Counted from the stretch's first letter, positions 44,070 through 52,765 are shown. The stretch: DNA of 64,000 bases from DASSUW01 sp963792385 (GCA_963792385.1 CAWBVZ010000007.1:868001-932000); one strand, 5' to 3'. Numbers and translations: made by a program. The notes: a model not told the origin generated them from the letters alone.

Positions 44070-44176
44070 CACCCGACCTCGAGAAGTTTTCGCCAGCGTG
44101 TCGGATCGGGGCGCTGGTATTCGTGGAGGGGGTAAGAGGCAGCCATTCGGGCGGCCCGTGATCAAGGAGAGCAACC

Positions 44177-44551
44177 ATGCCGCAGTACTTCCTGACCCTG
44201 CCGCACGACTCGGCCGAGGAGCCCACGATGGAGTCGATGGACCCGGCAGCCCTCCAGGAGGTCTTCGCCGCGGTCGACGGGTTCAACACCAAGCTCAAGG
44301 ACGACGGCGCCTGGGTGTTCGCCGGCGGCCTGCACCCGCCCTCGTCCGCCACCACGGTCGACGCCACCGGCGACACGCCGATCCTCACCGACGGACCGTA
44401 CGTCGAGGCGAAGGAGTACCTGGGAGGCTTCTGGATCATCGAGGCCCCGGACATGGACGCCGCGGTCGAGTACGCCAAGCTCGGCTCGAAGGCGCTGCAG
44501 GGCCGGATCGAGGTGCGCGCCTTCCAGGAGCCGCCGCAGGACGAGTCCTAG
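44177..44551 (+). CDS. YCII/DGPF-domain protein
   Basis: 124 residues with the YCII-related fold and the DGPF-type motif (PILTDGPYVEAKEYLGGFWI). Usually encoded just upstream of an ECF sigma factor of the SigJ-like YCII-linked type; here only a scrap of such a sigma gene follows (44567-44632). CAAGGAGAG ribosome site before ATG. Function unknown; the family is ferredoxin-like and may be enzymatic. Confidence 0.88.
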   Translation: MPQYFLTLPHDSAEEPTMESMDPAALQEVFAAVDGFNTKLKDDGAWVFAGGLHPPSSATTVDATGDTPILTDGPYVEAKEYLGGFWIIEAPDMDAAVEYAKLGSKALQGRIEVRAFQEPPQDES

Positions 44552-44566
44552 CCAGAGCACGGCCGC

Positions 44567-44632
44567 GTGATCGCCTCGCTGGTGCGCCGCTTCGGTGACA
44601 TCCACGTCGCCGAGGAGGCGGCCGGCGAGGCG
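44567..44632 (+). pseudogene. ECF sigma factor N-terminal scrap
   Basis: VIASLVRRFGDIHVAEEAAG matches the start of sigma region 2 of the YCII-associated ECF sigma factors. The similarity ends exactly where the convergent deaminase-methyltransferase gene begins (stop at 44633). About 380 residues are missing, so the sigma factor has been deleted. Confidence 0.65.
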
Positions 44633-45703
44633 CTAGATCCGTTCGATCTTCGCCAACCAGGCCGGCGCGCCGTGCGCGTGGAACCTTGTCTCGACTCGAT
44701 CCGGACTGATGGAGGCGACGCTCCAGTCGCCGTTGCTGTTGAACGCCGACCGCAACTCCTCTTCGCTGACGGGATGAGGACCCGGATCAGATCCGACATC
44801 GCTGAAACACAGCACGTAGACGTGCCCGCCACGACCGGTCACGGACGCCAGACTCGCCACGTAGTCTCGCCGCTCATCGCTGTCGAACGCGTGGAATAGG
44901 CCACAGTCGAGCACCGTCTCGAACACTCGGCCCAGACGCTCCAGGTGCAAGGCATCGGCAACCATGAAGTCAGTGCTGATGTCGCGACGCGCGGCCTTCT
45001 CCCGCGCGCTCGACAGCGCAGTCTCTGCCACATCGACTCCCAGCACGTGCAGCCCCAGAGACGCAACGTGAAGGGCGTTCTCGCCTGTCCCGCATCCTGC
45101 ATCGAGAACTGCGCCGCGGAATGCGCCTTCGCGCGCCAAACGCACGACCGCGGGCTGCGGTTCTCCGGTGTCCCAAGGCGCCGGGCCATCCAGGTACGAC
45201 GCATCCCACGGCCGGCCCTCACGCTGCTCATGGCTGGTCGGTTGCCGCCCGCCATTCGGCGCCCAGAGCGCCTCGCACTCCTCGACGAGCACGCCGCTCT
45301 CGATGGTCAGCCGCCGTTCGGCGAGCAGGTTCAGAGCGGGCGTGTCGATGACGATTTCGTCCATCGCGTCGGGGTGTCGCGCCATGAGCTGCGCCATGCT
45401 CAGACCGAAGGCGACGGCGTCGATTCGGGCCGTCCACGCTGCCGCGAAACACATGGCGCACGGTTCGCAGGTCGAGACGAGGCAATGGCCGCGCAGATCG
45501 GGGCCGGCCGCCTCGGCGGCGCGCCGGACGGCAAGCAGCTCGGCGTGGCTCGTGAGGTCGCCGTCCGCCTCGACCTGGTCGTGTGCGCGCGCCACGACGT
45601 CGCCGGATGGGGCGACCACGACGGCGCCGTAGGGCAGCTCGCCGCGCTCCGCGGCCAGTCTCGCCTGGCCGATCGCCTCGCGCATCGCCGCCTCGACGTC
45701 CAT
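44633..45703 (-). CDS. Cytidine/nucleoside deaminase fused to a SAM methyltransferase
   Basis: 356 residues in two domains. Residues 1-150: zinc deaminase of the CDA superfamily with ligands in SHAEL (His53, catalytic Glu55) and EPCAMC (Cys82, Cys85). Its C-terminal part (MDEIVIDTPALNLLAERRLT) is like stand-alone guanine/nucleoside deaminases. Residues about 180-356: class I methyltransferase with SAM motif VLDAGCGTGENALHVA, then VLGVDVAETALSSAREKA and DCGLFHAF. I know of no described enzyme with this order. The ATG is 23 bases from the divergent phosphotransferase gene. Confidence 0.85.
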   Translation of the reverse strand: MDVEAAMREAIGQARLAAERGELPYGAVVVAPSGDVVARAHDQVEADGDLTSHAELLAVRRAAEAAGPDLRGHCLVSTCEPCAMCFAAAWTARIDAVAFGLSMAQLMARHPDAMDEIVIDTPALNLLAERRLTIESGVLVEECEALWAPNGGRQPTSHEQREGRPWDASYLDGPAPWDTGEPQPAVVRLAREGAFRGAVLDAGCGTGENALHVASLGLHVLGVDVAETALSSAREKAARRDISTDFMVADALHLERLGRVFETVLDCGLFHAFDSDERRDYVASLASVTGRGGHVYVLCFSDVGSDPGPHPVSEEELRSAFNSNGDWSVASISPDRVETRFHAHGAPAWLAKIERI

Positions 45704-45726
45704 GGTCAGAGGGGATAATCGCCGGA

Positions 45727-46566
45727 GTGACGAGAACCGACAAGGCCGGCGAAGCCTCGTCGCTGGCGGCCGCGCAGGCTGTTGCCCGTAAGCACGGCGT
45801 GGCGTGCGACGAGGCAGTGCGGATTGCGGCGGGCAGCAACGTCCTCGTCCATCTGAAGCCCGCACCGGTTGTCGCGCGGGTGATGACCGCGACCGCGATC
45901 TTGCACGACGACGTCGAGCAATGGCTGGCGCGCGAGGTAGCCGTCGGTGCCTTCCTGGCCGAGCGGGCCGACCTGGTCGTTCCACCGACCGACCTCCTGC
46001 CGCCGGGGCCGCACGAGCAAGACGGGTTGTGGATGACGATGTGGAGGTTCGTCCCACACGACGAGCAGGCTCCGCCGCCGGAGCCAGGGGAACTCGGGCG
46101 TTCGCTGCGGGACCTGCATGCGGCGCTCGCCGACTTCCCGGGTGACCTGGCCCCGCTGAGCGAGATTCGGGACTGGCTCGAGCGCCTGCTCGCCGAGCTG
46201 CGGCCATCGCCCCCGTTGACCCAGCGGGACATCGACGGGCTTCACTTCGACCTGAACGCACTGACGCCCGCGGTCTTCGAGAGCTCGCTGTCCGCCCAGG
46301 CGCTTCATGGCGATGTCTCGATGGGGAATCTGCTGCGTACCGACAGCGGACTGCTCTGGAACGATCTCGAGGACGTCTGCGCCGGCCCCGTCGCGTGGGA
46401 TGTCGCAGGGCTCGTGGCGAGCGCGCGGGCTCGTGGGCACAGCGAGCGGTTCGTAGAAGAGCTACTCGCCGCCTACGGCGGACCGGGCATCGAAGACCTG
46501 GAGCCCTTCCTCGAGGCGCACGCTGTGTACGAAATTGTGTGGCAGGCGTTCCGGCGCACAGGCTGA
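45727..46566 (+). CDS. Aminoglycoside phosphotransferase-family kinase
   Basis: 279 residues of the APH/choline kinase fold: catalytic loop QALHGDVSMGNLLR (Asp, Asn) and the metal Asp in WNDLEDVCAGPVAWDVAG. The N-terminal lobe retains the VVARVMTATA strand. The substrate (antibiotic or metabolite) cannot be told. A GATAAT box at 45714-45719 lies 7 bases before GTG 45727, so the transcript is probably leaderless. Confidence 0.85.
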   Translation: MTRTDKAGEASSLAAAQAVARKHGVACDEAVRIAAGSNVLVHLKPAPVVARVMTATAILHDDVEQWLAREVAVGAFLAERADLVVPPTDLLPPGPHEQDGLWMTMWRFVPHDEQAPPPEPGELGRSLRDLHAALADFPGDLAPLSEIRDWLERLLAELRPSPPLTQRDIDGLHFDLNALTPAVFESSLSAQALHGDVSMGNLLRTDSGLLWNDLEDVCAGPVAWDVAGLVASARARGHSERFVEELLAAYGGPGIEDLEPFLEAHAVYEIVWQAFRRTG

Positions 46567-46580
46567 CTAACAGCCCATGC

Positions 46581-47366
46581 TCACTCCTGAAGCGTGGCGA
46601 GCTGGTCGCCGAAGCGGGCCATCGCGCCGTGGTACAGGAAGTGTCCCCAGCTCACCCGCGCGACGCCCAGCGCGGCAAGCTCGGCGACCGACGGCGCCTG
46701 CGGCATGCGCACGACGTTCACCGGGCCGCGGACCTCCGAGGTGAAGCGGCGCAGCGCGTCGGTCTCCCACAGGACGATCGGGTACACGCAGTCGACGCCG
46801 GCCTCGAAGTAGGCGTTCGCGCGCCGCAGCGCTTCGGGAACGAGCTCCTCCTGGGTCCCGGGACCGGCGCCGGCGAGCATGGGACCGAGGAAGACGTCGA
46901 TCCGGGCGTTGATCACGAGCCCGTAGCCCTCCTCCGACGCGGCCTGGCGAACCGCCCTCAGCCAGTCCGCGTGGTGGTCGGGATCGCGCAGGCTGCCGGC
47001 TGCATGGTCGGTGTCCTCGAGGTTGCAGCCGGCGGCGCCGGCGCTCCGCAGCGCAGCCACCAGCTCGGCCGGCTCCATCCCGTATCCGGCCTCGGCGTCG
47101 ACCGTCACGGGCACCTCGACGCCCCGTGCGATCCGCGCGGCCGCAGCCAGCATCTCGTCGGCCGGCGCACCCTCGTGGTCCTCGTAGCCGAGGGCGGCGG
47201 CCACGCCCCAGCTGGTGGTCGCGACCACGGGAAACCCGGCCGCGACCACGGCTCGCGCTGTGGCCACGTCCCAGGCGTTCGGAAGCAGGAGCGGAGCGCC
47301 GGGGCGGTGCAGCGACCGCAGCAGGTCGCACCGGCTCTGGACGTCGGTTGCCTGTAAGGAGGTCAT
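46581..47366 (-). CDS. Isocitrate lyase/PEP mutase-family protein
   Basis: 261 residues of the PEP mutase/isocitrate lyase superfamily (TIM barrel): LLLPNAWDVATARAVVAAGF, VTVDAEAGYG metal/substrate loop, GCNLEDTDH and NARIDVFL. The loop lacks the KKCGH motif of isocitrate lyase, so it is more likely a PEP mutase-like C-C or P-C bond enzyme of unknown substrate. AAGGAGG precedes ATG 47366. Single gene. Confidence 0.87.
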   Translation of the reverse strand: MTSLQATDVQSRCDLLRSLHRPGAPLLLPNAWDVATARAVVAAGFPVVATTSWGVAAALGYEDHEGAPADEMLAAAARIARGVEVPVTVDAEAGYGMEPAELVAALRSAGAAGCNLEDTDHAAGSLRDPDHHADWLRAVRQAASEEGYGLVINARIDVFLGPMLAGAGPGTQEELVPEALRRANAYFEAGVDCVYPIVLWETDALRRFTSEVRGPVNVVRMPQAPSVAELAALGVARVSWGHFLYHGAMARFGDQLATLQE

Positions 47367-47445
47367 GTGGGGGAACCTATCCCCGTGAGCGAACCCCGTG
47401 GGTTCCCGGAGGCGAATCCCCTGTGGACTGCGCGATGTTGCCGCC

Positions 47446-47838
47446 ATGCAACAGCACCGTTCAATTGCGAATCACCTCATCGCCGAGCTTGGGACCGGCC
47501 ACATTCGATCCGTCGCGTTCGTCGTTCCGAGCGACGTGCGATGGACGTGGCCGCTGTACGACCTGGCGATCACCACCGCCCGCGGCGGTTGGCAGCTCGG
47601 GATCCCGGCCGCCACCTACTGGTTCGTCACTCCGGAACCCGAACCACTGGCGACGCTCGAGAGCCTGGAGGCAGAGGGCATCACGTTCATCGGATCGACG
47701 TACGCCGACGTGCGAGACGACGTCGTCCTGCTCGACCCGCAGGATGAACGGATCGAGCCCGATCGGATCGTCAGCCTGAGCAGCAGCGGCGAACTGGTTC
47801 CTAGGGCCTGGCAGCGTCGCAGCGTCGTGCCGGCGTAG
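47446..47838 (+). pseudogene. Fragment of an NAD(P)/FAD-dependent oxidoreductase
   Basis: 130 codons. The segment SVAFVVPSDVRWTWPLYDLA, TYWFVTPEPEPLATLESLEA and EGITFIGSTYADVRDDVVLL matches the middle third (NAD-binding part) of sulfide:quinone reductase-like FAD oxidoreductases. The FAD-binding N-terminus and the C-terminal third are absent. It may be expressed but cannot be a complete enzyme. Confidence 0.65.
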
Positions 47839-47893
47839 AGGCAAAAAGAATCGTTGCCAAGCCGGTCGGCCGCCTCTAGGCTCTCGCGCGGCC

Positions 47894-50662
47894 ATGACAC
47901 ACGGTGAGCCGCGCGGCCCACTCCTTGGGCGGCGTACTGAGTGCGAGGCGCTCGATCGGTTGTTGGCCGGCTTGCGAACGGGCCGGAGCCCGGTGCTCGT
48001 CGTGCGCGGAGAGGCAGGCGTCGGCAAGACCGCGTTGCTGGAGTATCTGGTGGACGCGGCGACTGGATGCCGCATCGTCCGCGCGGCTGGCGCGGAGGCC
48101 GAGATGGAGCTCGCATACGCCGGGCTGCAGCAGCTCTGCGCGCCGTTGCTGGACCGCCTGGACGCGCTGCCAGCCCCCCAGCGCGAAGCGCTGAGCACCG
48201 CCTTCGGCCTCAGCGCCGGCGATCCACCGGATCGATTCTTCGTCGGCCTCGCAGTGCTCAGCCTGTGCGCCGAGGCGGCGCGGGACAGGCCGTTGGTGTG
48301 CGTCGTGGACGATGCGCAATGGCTCGACCGCGCGTCATCGCAGGCGCTGGCGTTCGTCGCGCGCCGCCTGCAGGCCGAGTCGGTCGCCTTGGTCCTCGCG
48401 ATCCGCGAGATCGGCGACGAGAGCGAACTGCCGGGACTGCCGGACATGACGGTGCGGGGCTTGGCCGATGCCGATGCGCGCGCGCTGCTCGAGTCTGCGA
48501 TCCACGTCCCCCTCGATGAGCGGGTGCGAAGCCGCATCGTCGCCGAGACGCGCGGCAACCCGCTGGCGCTGCTGGAGCTGCCGCGTGCGATGACGCCGGC
48601 GGAGCTCGCCGGCGGATACGGGGTGCCCGAGGCCATGCCCACGGCAAGCCGCATCGAACAGGGCTTCCGGCGGCGGCTGGAGTCCCTTCCGCCGCAGACC
48701 CGGCAGCTCTTGCTCACGGCCGCGGCTGAGCCCGTCGGCGACGCGACGCTCGTGTGGCGCGCCGCCGAGCGGCTCGGCATCGGGACCGAGGCGGCGGCGG
48801 CCGCCTCGGCAGCGGGATTGCTCGAGATCGACCGGCGCGTCCGGTTCCGGCATCCGCTCGTGCGCTCGGCGGCCTACCGTGCGTCAGCCCCGCCCGAACG
48901 GCAGGAGGTCCATCGGGCGCTGGCCGATGTGACCGACCCGGATCGCGATCCCGACCGCAGGGCGTGGCATCGAGCGCACGCGACAGACCAGCCGGATGAG
49001 GACGTCGCCGCGGAGCTCGAGCGTTCGGCTTCCCGGGCAGCGGCCCGTGGCGGCGTCGCGGCGGCGGCCGCCTTCCTCGAGCGAGCGGCAGAGCTGACCC
49101 CGGATCCGGCCGCCCGCGGAGGGCGGGCGCTGGCCGCCGCGCAGGCCAAGTTCGAGTCGGGGGCCCCGGACGCCGCGCTCGAGCTGCTGGCGGTGGCGGA
49201 GCTGTGCCCGCTGGAGGAGCTCGAGCGCGCGCGGCTGGAGCGGTTGCGCGCGGAGATCGCGTTCGCCCGCACGCGCGGCCGCGATGCGCCGGCGCTGCTG
49301 CTCGATGCCGCCCGGCGCCTCGATCCGCTCGACGCGGCGATGGCTCGCGAGACCTATCTCGAGGCGATGGCGGCGGCGATGTTCGCCGGTCGCCTCGGCG
49401 ACGGACCGAGCGTCCGCGAGGCGGCCGAGGCCGCGCGGGCCGGACCGGCGGCGCCGCAGCCGCCGCGCGCCGTCGACCTGCTCCTCGACGGCCTGGCGAC
49501 GAGGTTCGCCGAGGGCTACGCGGCCGGCGTTCCGCCGCTGCGGAAGGCGCTCGAGGCGTACCGGGACGTGAACGGATCGACGGCACGCGACCAGCGCTGG
49601 TTCTGGCTGGCGTGTCGCCTGGCCCAGGACCTCTGGGACGACGAGCTCTGGTACGTGCTCGCGACGCGCGGGGTGCGCGTCGCGCGCGAGACGGGCATGC
49701 TCCGCGTGCTCCCGAACGCGGTCACACATCGCGCGGCCCTCTACGTGCACGCGGGAGCGTTCGGCGCTGCCTCGTCGCTGATCGAGGAGGCCGACGCGAT
49801 CACGCAGGCGACCGAGATGGCGCCGCTGAGGTACGCGTCATTCATGTTGGCCGCGTGGCGCGGCCGCGAGGCCGACACCCTCGCCATGATCGAGGCCGGC
49901 AGGATCGAGGCGACGGCCAGAGGCGAGGGCCTGGGGCTGAGCGTCAGCGAGTGGATCATGGCGCTGCTCTTCAACGGTGTCGGCCGCTACCAGGACGCGT
50001 ACGCCGCCGCCGAGCGGGCGTGCGCGGACGATGTCGTCGCGAACTCCGCGTGGGCCCTGGCGGAGCTGATCGAGGCGGGCGTCCGCAGCGGCGCGACGGA
50101 CGCGACCGCCGCCGCGCTCGATCGCCTGAGCGAACGGACACAGGCGAGCGGCACCGACTGGGCTCTCGGGGTCCTCGCACGGTCACGGGCGCTGCTGAGC
50201 GAGGGCGACGCCGCCGACGCGCTCTACCGCGAGGCGATCGAGCGGCTCGACCGCACCCGGATCCGGGTCGAGCTCGCCCGCGCCCGTCTCCTCTACGGGG
50301 AGTGGCTGCGCCGCGAGCACCGCCGGGTCGACGCCCGCGAGCAGTTGCGCGCCGCGCACGAGATGTTCACCGCGATGGGCGCTGAAGGGTTCGCCGAGCG
50401 TAGTCGTGGCGAGCTGCTGGCCACGGGCGAGACGGTGCGCAAGCGCACGGTGGAGACGCGCGACGAGCTCACCGCGCAAGAGGCGCAGATCGCTCGTCTG
50501 GCGCGTGACGGACGCACGAACCCCGAGATCGGGGCGCAGCTGTACATCAGCCCGCGCACGGTCGAGTGGCACCTGCGCAACGTCTTCACCAAGCTCGGCA
50601 TCCGCAACCGCCGCGAGCTTCACGATGCACTCCCCGACGAACCCTCGGCAATCGGGGCATAG
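47894..50662 (+). CDS. LAL-type LuxR transcriptional activator
   Basis: 922-residue large ATP-binding LuxR regulator (MalT-like group). Residues 8-330 are an AAA/STAND NTPase (Walker A GEAGVGKT at 39-46, Walker B PLVCVVDDAQWLD near 137). A long TPR-like helical sensor follows, then a C-terminal LuxR HTH (LTAQEAQIARLARDGRTNPE, IGAQLYISPRTVEWHLRNVF, TKLGIRNRRELHDAL). The TAG stop lies inside the left arm of the first of three inverted repeats, so terminator or operator DNA begins within the gene. The hydrolase operon downstream is its likely target. Confidence 0.94.
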   Translation: MTHGEPRGPLLGRRTECEALDRLLAGLRTGRSPVLVVRGEAGVGKTALLEYLVDAATGCRIVRAAGAEAEMELAYAGLQQLCAPLLDRLDALPAPQREALSTAFGLSAGDPPDRFFVGLAVLSLCAEAARDRPLVCVVDDAQWLDRASSQALAFVARRLQAESVALVLAIREIGDESELPGLPDMTVRGLADADARALLESAIHVPLDERVRSRIVAETRGNPLALLELPRAMTPAELAGGYGVPEAMPTASRIEQGFRRRLESLPPQTRQLLLTAAAEPVGDATLVWRAAERLGIGTEAAAAASAAGLLEIDRRVRFRHPLVRSAAYRASAPPERQEVHRALADVTDPDRDPDRRAWHRAHATDQPDEDVAAELERSASRAAARGGVAAAAAFLERAAELTPDPAARGGRALAAAQAKFESGAPDAALELLAVAELCPLEELERARLERLRAEIAFARTRGRDAPALLLDAARRLDPLDAAMARETYLEAMAAAMFAGRLGDGPSVREAAEAARAGPAAPQPPRAVDLLLDGLATRFAEGYAAGVPPLRKALEAYRDVNGSTARDQRWFWLACRLAQDLWDDELWYVLATRGVRVARETGMLRVLPNAVTHRAALYVHAGAFGAASSLIEEADAITQATEMAPLRYASFMLAAWRGREADTLAMIEAGRIEATARGEGLGLSVSEWIMALLFNGVGRYQDAYAAAERACADDVVANSAWALAELIEAGVRSGATDATAAALDRLSERTQASGTDWALGVLARSRALLSEGDAADALYREAIERLDRTRIRVELARARLLYGEWLRREHRRVDAREQLRAAHEMFTAMGAEGFAERSRGELLATGETVRKRTVETRDELTAQEAQIARLARDGRTNPEIGAQLYISPRTVEWHLRNVFTKLGIRNRRELHDALPDEPSAIGA

Positions 50663-50742
50663 CCCCAGGGGGCTATGCCCTTGGGGGTATGTCCCGGGGG
50701 GACATACCCCCGGGGCCTCACCGGTACCCCCTGGGCCAGGGG
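50655..50742. repeat. Three stacked inverted repeats between LAL regulator and hydrolase
   Basis: (1) GGGCATAGCCC / GGGCTATGCCC at 50655-50680, 11-bp stem, CAGG loop; (2) GGGGGTATGTCCC / GGGACATACCCCC at 50683-50711, 13-bp stem, 3-base loop; (3) CCCCTGG g CCAGGGG at 50728-50742, a palindrome with a 1-base centre. The first two share a GGG-(CA/GT)-TA-(G/T)-CCC pattern. They could be a terminator pair, operators, or RNA structures. Confidence 0.85.
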
Positions 50743-50818
50743 AGACACGGGGGCGACGAACGGGCGGAACCGGCACGGTTGTCGCGTGCCCCGATTCCAC
50801 CCCAAAGGAGCCCCGCCC

Positions 50819-51535
50819 ATGCCTCCCACGATCGTCCTCGTCCACGGCGCCTTCGCCGAGTCCGCGAGCTGGGACCGCGTCATCCGCGAGCTGCAGAACG
50901 CCGGCCAGAACGCGATCGCCGCCGCCAATCCGCTGCGTGGTCTCGCCGCCGATGCCCAGTCGGTCACCGACCTCGTCAGCACGGTGGAGGGCCCGATCGT
51001 GCTCGTCGGCCACTCGTACGGCGGCATGGTGATCTCGAACGTCGACGCCAACGCGGGCCAGATCACCGGGCTCGTCTACGTCGCGGCCTTCGCGCCGGAG
51101 CACGGCGAGAGCGCCTTCTCGCTCGCTCAGCGCTTCCCCGGCAGCACGCTCGGCGACGCGCTGCGGCCCGTGCACCGGAGCAACGGCACGACCGACCTGT
51201 ACATCGATCGCGAGATCTTCAACGAGCAGTTCGCCGCCGACGTGCCGGCGCCCGAGGCCGCCCGCATGGCGGTCACGCAGCGGCCGGTGACGCTCGAGGC
51301 CCTGCAGGCGCCCTCCGGGGACCGCCCGCTCTGGAAGGAGCTGCCGTCGTGGTTCCTGATCGCCGAACAGGACCGCAACATCCCGGGCGAGCTCCAGCAC
51401 TTCATGGCCCATCGGGCCGGAGCCCGCCAGACGGTCGAGCTCCCCAGCGCCTCCCACGCGGTGGCCGTCTCGCAGCCCGAGGCGACCGCGCGCCTGATCC
51501 TCGAAGCCGTCGCGCCGCTGCACGCCGTGGCGTGA
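50819..51535 (+). CDS. Alpha/beta hydrolase (EstC/PnbA-like small esterase family)
   Basis: 238 residues: oxyanion motif TIVLVHGAFAESASWDRVI at the N-terminus, nucleophile Ser in VGHSYGGMVISN near residue 65, Asp in IAEQDRNIPG and His in SASHAVAVSQP. Typical of cytosolic esterase-like proteins induced with LuxR regulators; substrate unknown. AAAGGAG ribosome site 9 bases upstream of ATG 50819. First gene of the operon after the inverted-repeat block. Confidence 0.9.
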   Translation: MPPTIVLVHGAFAESASWDRVIRELQNAGQNAIAAANPLRGLAADAQSVTDLVSTVEGPIVLVGHSYGGMVISNVDANAGQITGLVYVAAFAPEHGESAFSLAQRFPGSTLGDALRPVHRSNGTTDLYIDREIFNEQFAADVPAPEAARMAVTQRPVTLEALQAPSGDRPLWKELPSWFLIAEQDRNIPGELQHFMAHRAGARQTVELPSASHAVAVSQPEATARLILEAVAPLHAVA

Positions 51536-51553
51536 CCCCAGAAGGAGACCGAG

Positions 51554-51586
51554 ATGAACGTCTGCAACACGCTCAGCCATGCATGA
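51554..51586 (+). CDS. 10-codon ORF with strong ribosome site
   Basis: MNVCNTLSHA preceded by GAAGGAGA 5 bases before the ATG; it ends inside the start of the next small gene (51579). It may be a coupling leader or the stump of a deleted gene. Low certainty. Confidence 0.35.
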   Translation: MNVCNTLSHA

Positions 51587-51797
51587 GATCCACGTCACGG
51601 TCGTCAGCGCCGAAGAGGCCGAGTACGGCATCGCCGAGTTCTGGTCGGGCGGGCGCATGATCGGCTACACCCGCCTGGCCGACGGCGACCTCATGCTGCG
51701 GATCGAGCCTGGCCACGACGGCGACCCCGTGGAGCTCGGCGCGCACAGCCTCGCCGGCGCCATCGCCGAGGCCAACCGGCTTCTCGCGAGCTACTGA
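51579..51797 (+). CDS. Small conserved-looking hypothetical protein
   Basis: 72 residues with a beta-rich pattern (EIHVTVVSAEEAEYGIAEFW, GGRMIGYTRLADGDLMLRIE), no signal or membrane segment. It sits in the hydrolase/NAD(P)-binding operon, 23 bases before the next gene. No domain recognised. Confidence 0.6.
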   Translation: MHEIHVTVVSAEEAEYGIAEFWSGGRMIGYTRLADGDLMLRIEPGHDGDPVELGAHSLAGAIAEANRLLASY

Positions 51798-51820
51798 CCC
51801 ATCAACCCGAAAGGCAAGAC

Positions 51821-52576
51821 ATGAAGATCGTCGTCATCGGTGGCCACGGCCGCGTCGGCTCCAAGATCGTCGAGAAGCTCGGCGAGCACGGGCACCACGC
51901 CGTCGCCGCCGGCCCCCAGACCGGCGTCAACACGATCACCGGCGAGGGCCTCTCCGAGGTGCTCGCCGGCGCGGAAGTGGTGGTCGACGTGTCCAACTCG
52001 CCGTCCTTCGAGGACGACGCGGTGATGGACTTCTTCCGGACGTCGACCGGCAACCTCCTGGCCGCCGAGCAGGACGCCGGCGTCGGGCACCACGTCGCGA
52101 TGTCCGTCGTGGGCAGCGATCGCCTCCCCGACGCCGGCTACCTCCGGGCCAAGGTCGCCCAGGAGCAGCTGATCGAGGAGGGCTCCGTGCCGTACTCGAT
52201 CGTCCGCTCGACGCAGTACTTCGAGTTCGTCGAGCCGATCGCCGCCGCCGCCACCGAAGGCGACACCGTTCGCGTGCCGTCGGCGCGCATCCAGCCCATC
52301 GCGGCCGACGACGCGGCCCGCTTCGTGTGCCAGATCGCCGTCGGCACGCCGATCAACGGCATCGTCGAGGTCGGCGGGCCGCAGCCGTACCACTTCGAGG
52401 ACCTCATCCAGCAGGCCCTGACCGCGCGCAATGACCCGCGTCGCGTGGTCGCCGACCCGGACGCGCGCTACTTCGGGTCGAAGTTGGACGACGGCAGCCT
52501 GCTGCCCGGCGAGCACGCGCAACTCGGCGAGACCCGGTTCGAGGCCTGGCTCGGCACGCTCGCCACCGCCGGCTAA
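51821..52576 (+). CDS. NAD(P)H-binding atypical SDR (NmrA-like)
   Basis: 251 residues. Rossmann motif MKIVVIGGHGRVGSKIVEKL at the start; no YxxxK catalytic pair of classical SDRs. The central HHVAMSVVGSDRLPDAGYLR and KVAQEQLIEEGSVPYSIVRS segments match atypical SDRs (SDR_a5/NmrA group) that act as redox sensors or reductases. GAAAGGCAAG lies upstream of the ATG. Third or fourth gene of the LAL-linked operon. Confidence 0.88.
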   Translation: MKIVVIGGHGRVGSKIVEKLGEHGHHAVAAGPQTGVNTITGEGLSEVLAGAEVVVDVSNSPSFEDDAVMDFFRTSTGNLLAAEQDAGVGHHVAMSVVGSDRLPDAGYLRAKVAQEQLIEEGSVPYSIVRSTQYFEFVEPIAAAATEGDTVRVPSARIQPIAADDAARFVCQIAVGTPINGIVEVGGPQPYHFEDLIQQALTARNDPRRVVADPDARYFGSKLDDGSLLPGEHAQLGETRFEAWLGTLATAG

Positions 52577-52651
52577 CCAGCGCCTCGGCGGCCCCGCCCA
52601 ACACGTGGCGGGGCCGTCGCTCGACCACCCCAAGCCCCAAGGAGACCCCTG

Positions 52652-52765
52652 ATGAGCCCGCGCCTGCTGGCCCTGCTGACGACCCTGCGTACGCACCATC
52701 CCTTCGAGCGCGACCGCGACCGGATCGATGCTCGGCTGGCCGGATACCGGATGGGCGTTCGATGA
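52652..52765 (+). CDS. 37-residue small ORF
   Basis: MSPRLLALLTTLRTHHPFER onward, 37 residues, Arg-rich. AAGGAG lies 7 bases before ATG 52652 and the stop overlaps the ATG of the next membrane protein gene (ATGA), the same coupling seen for true operon members. No known family. Confidence 0.5.
   Translation: MSPRLLALLTTLRTHHPFERDRDRIDARLAGYRMGVR

Noticed and set aside
50655..50742. CRISPR-like repeat block
   Set aside because: The units are inverted repeats of different lengths with no constant spacers and no cas genes; it is not a CRISPR array.
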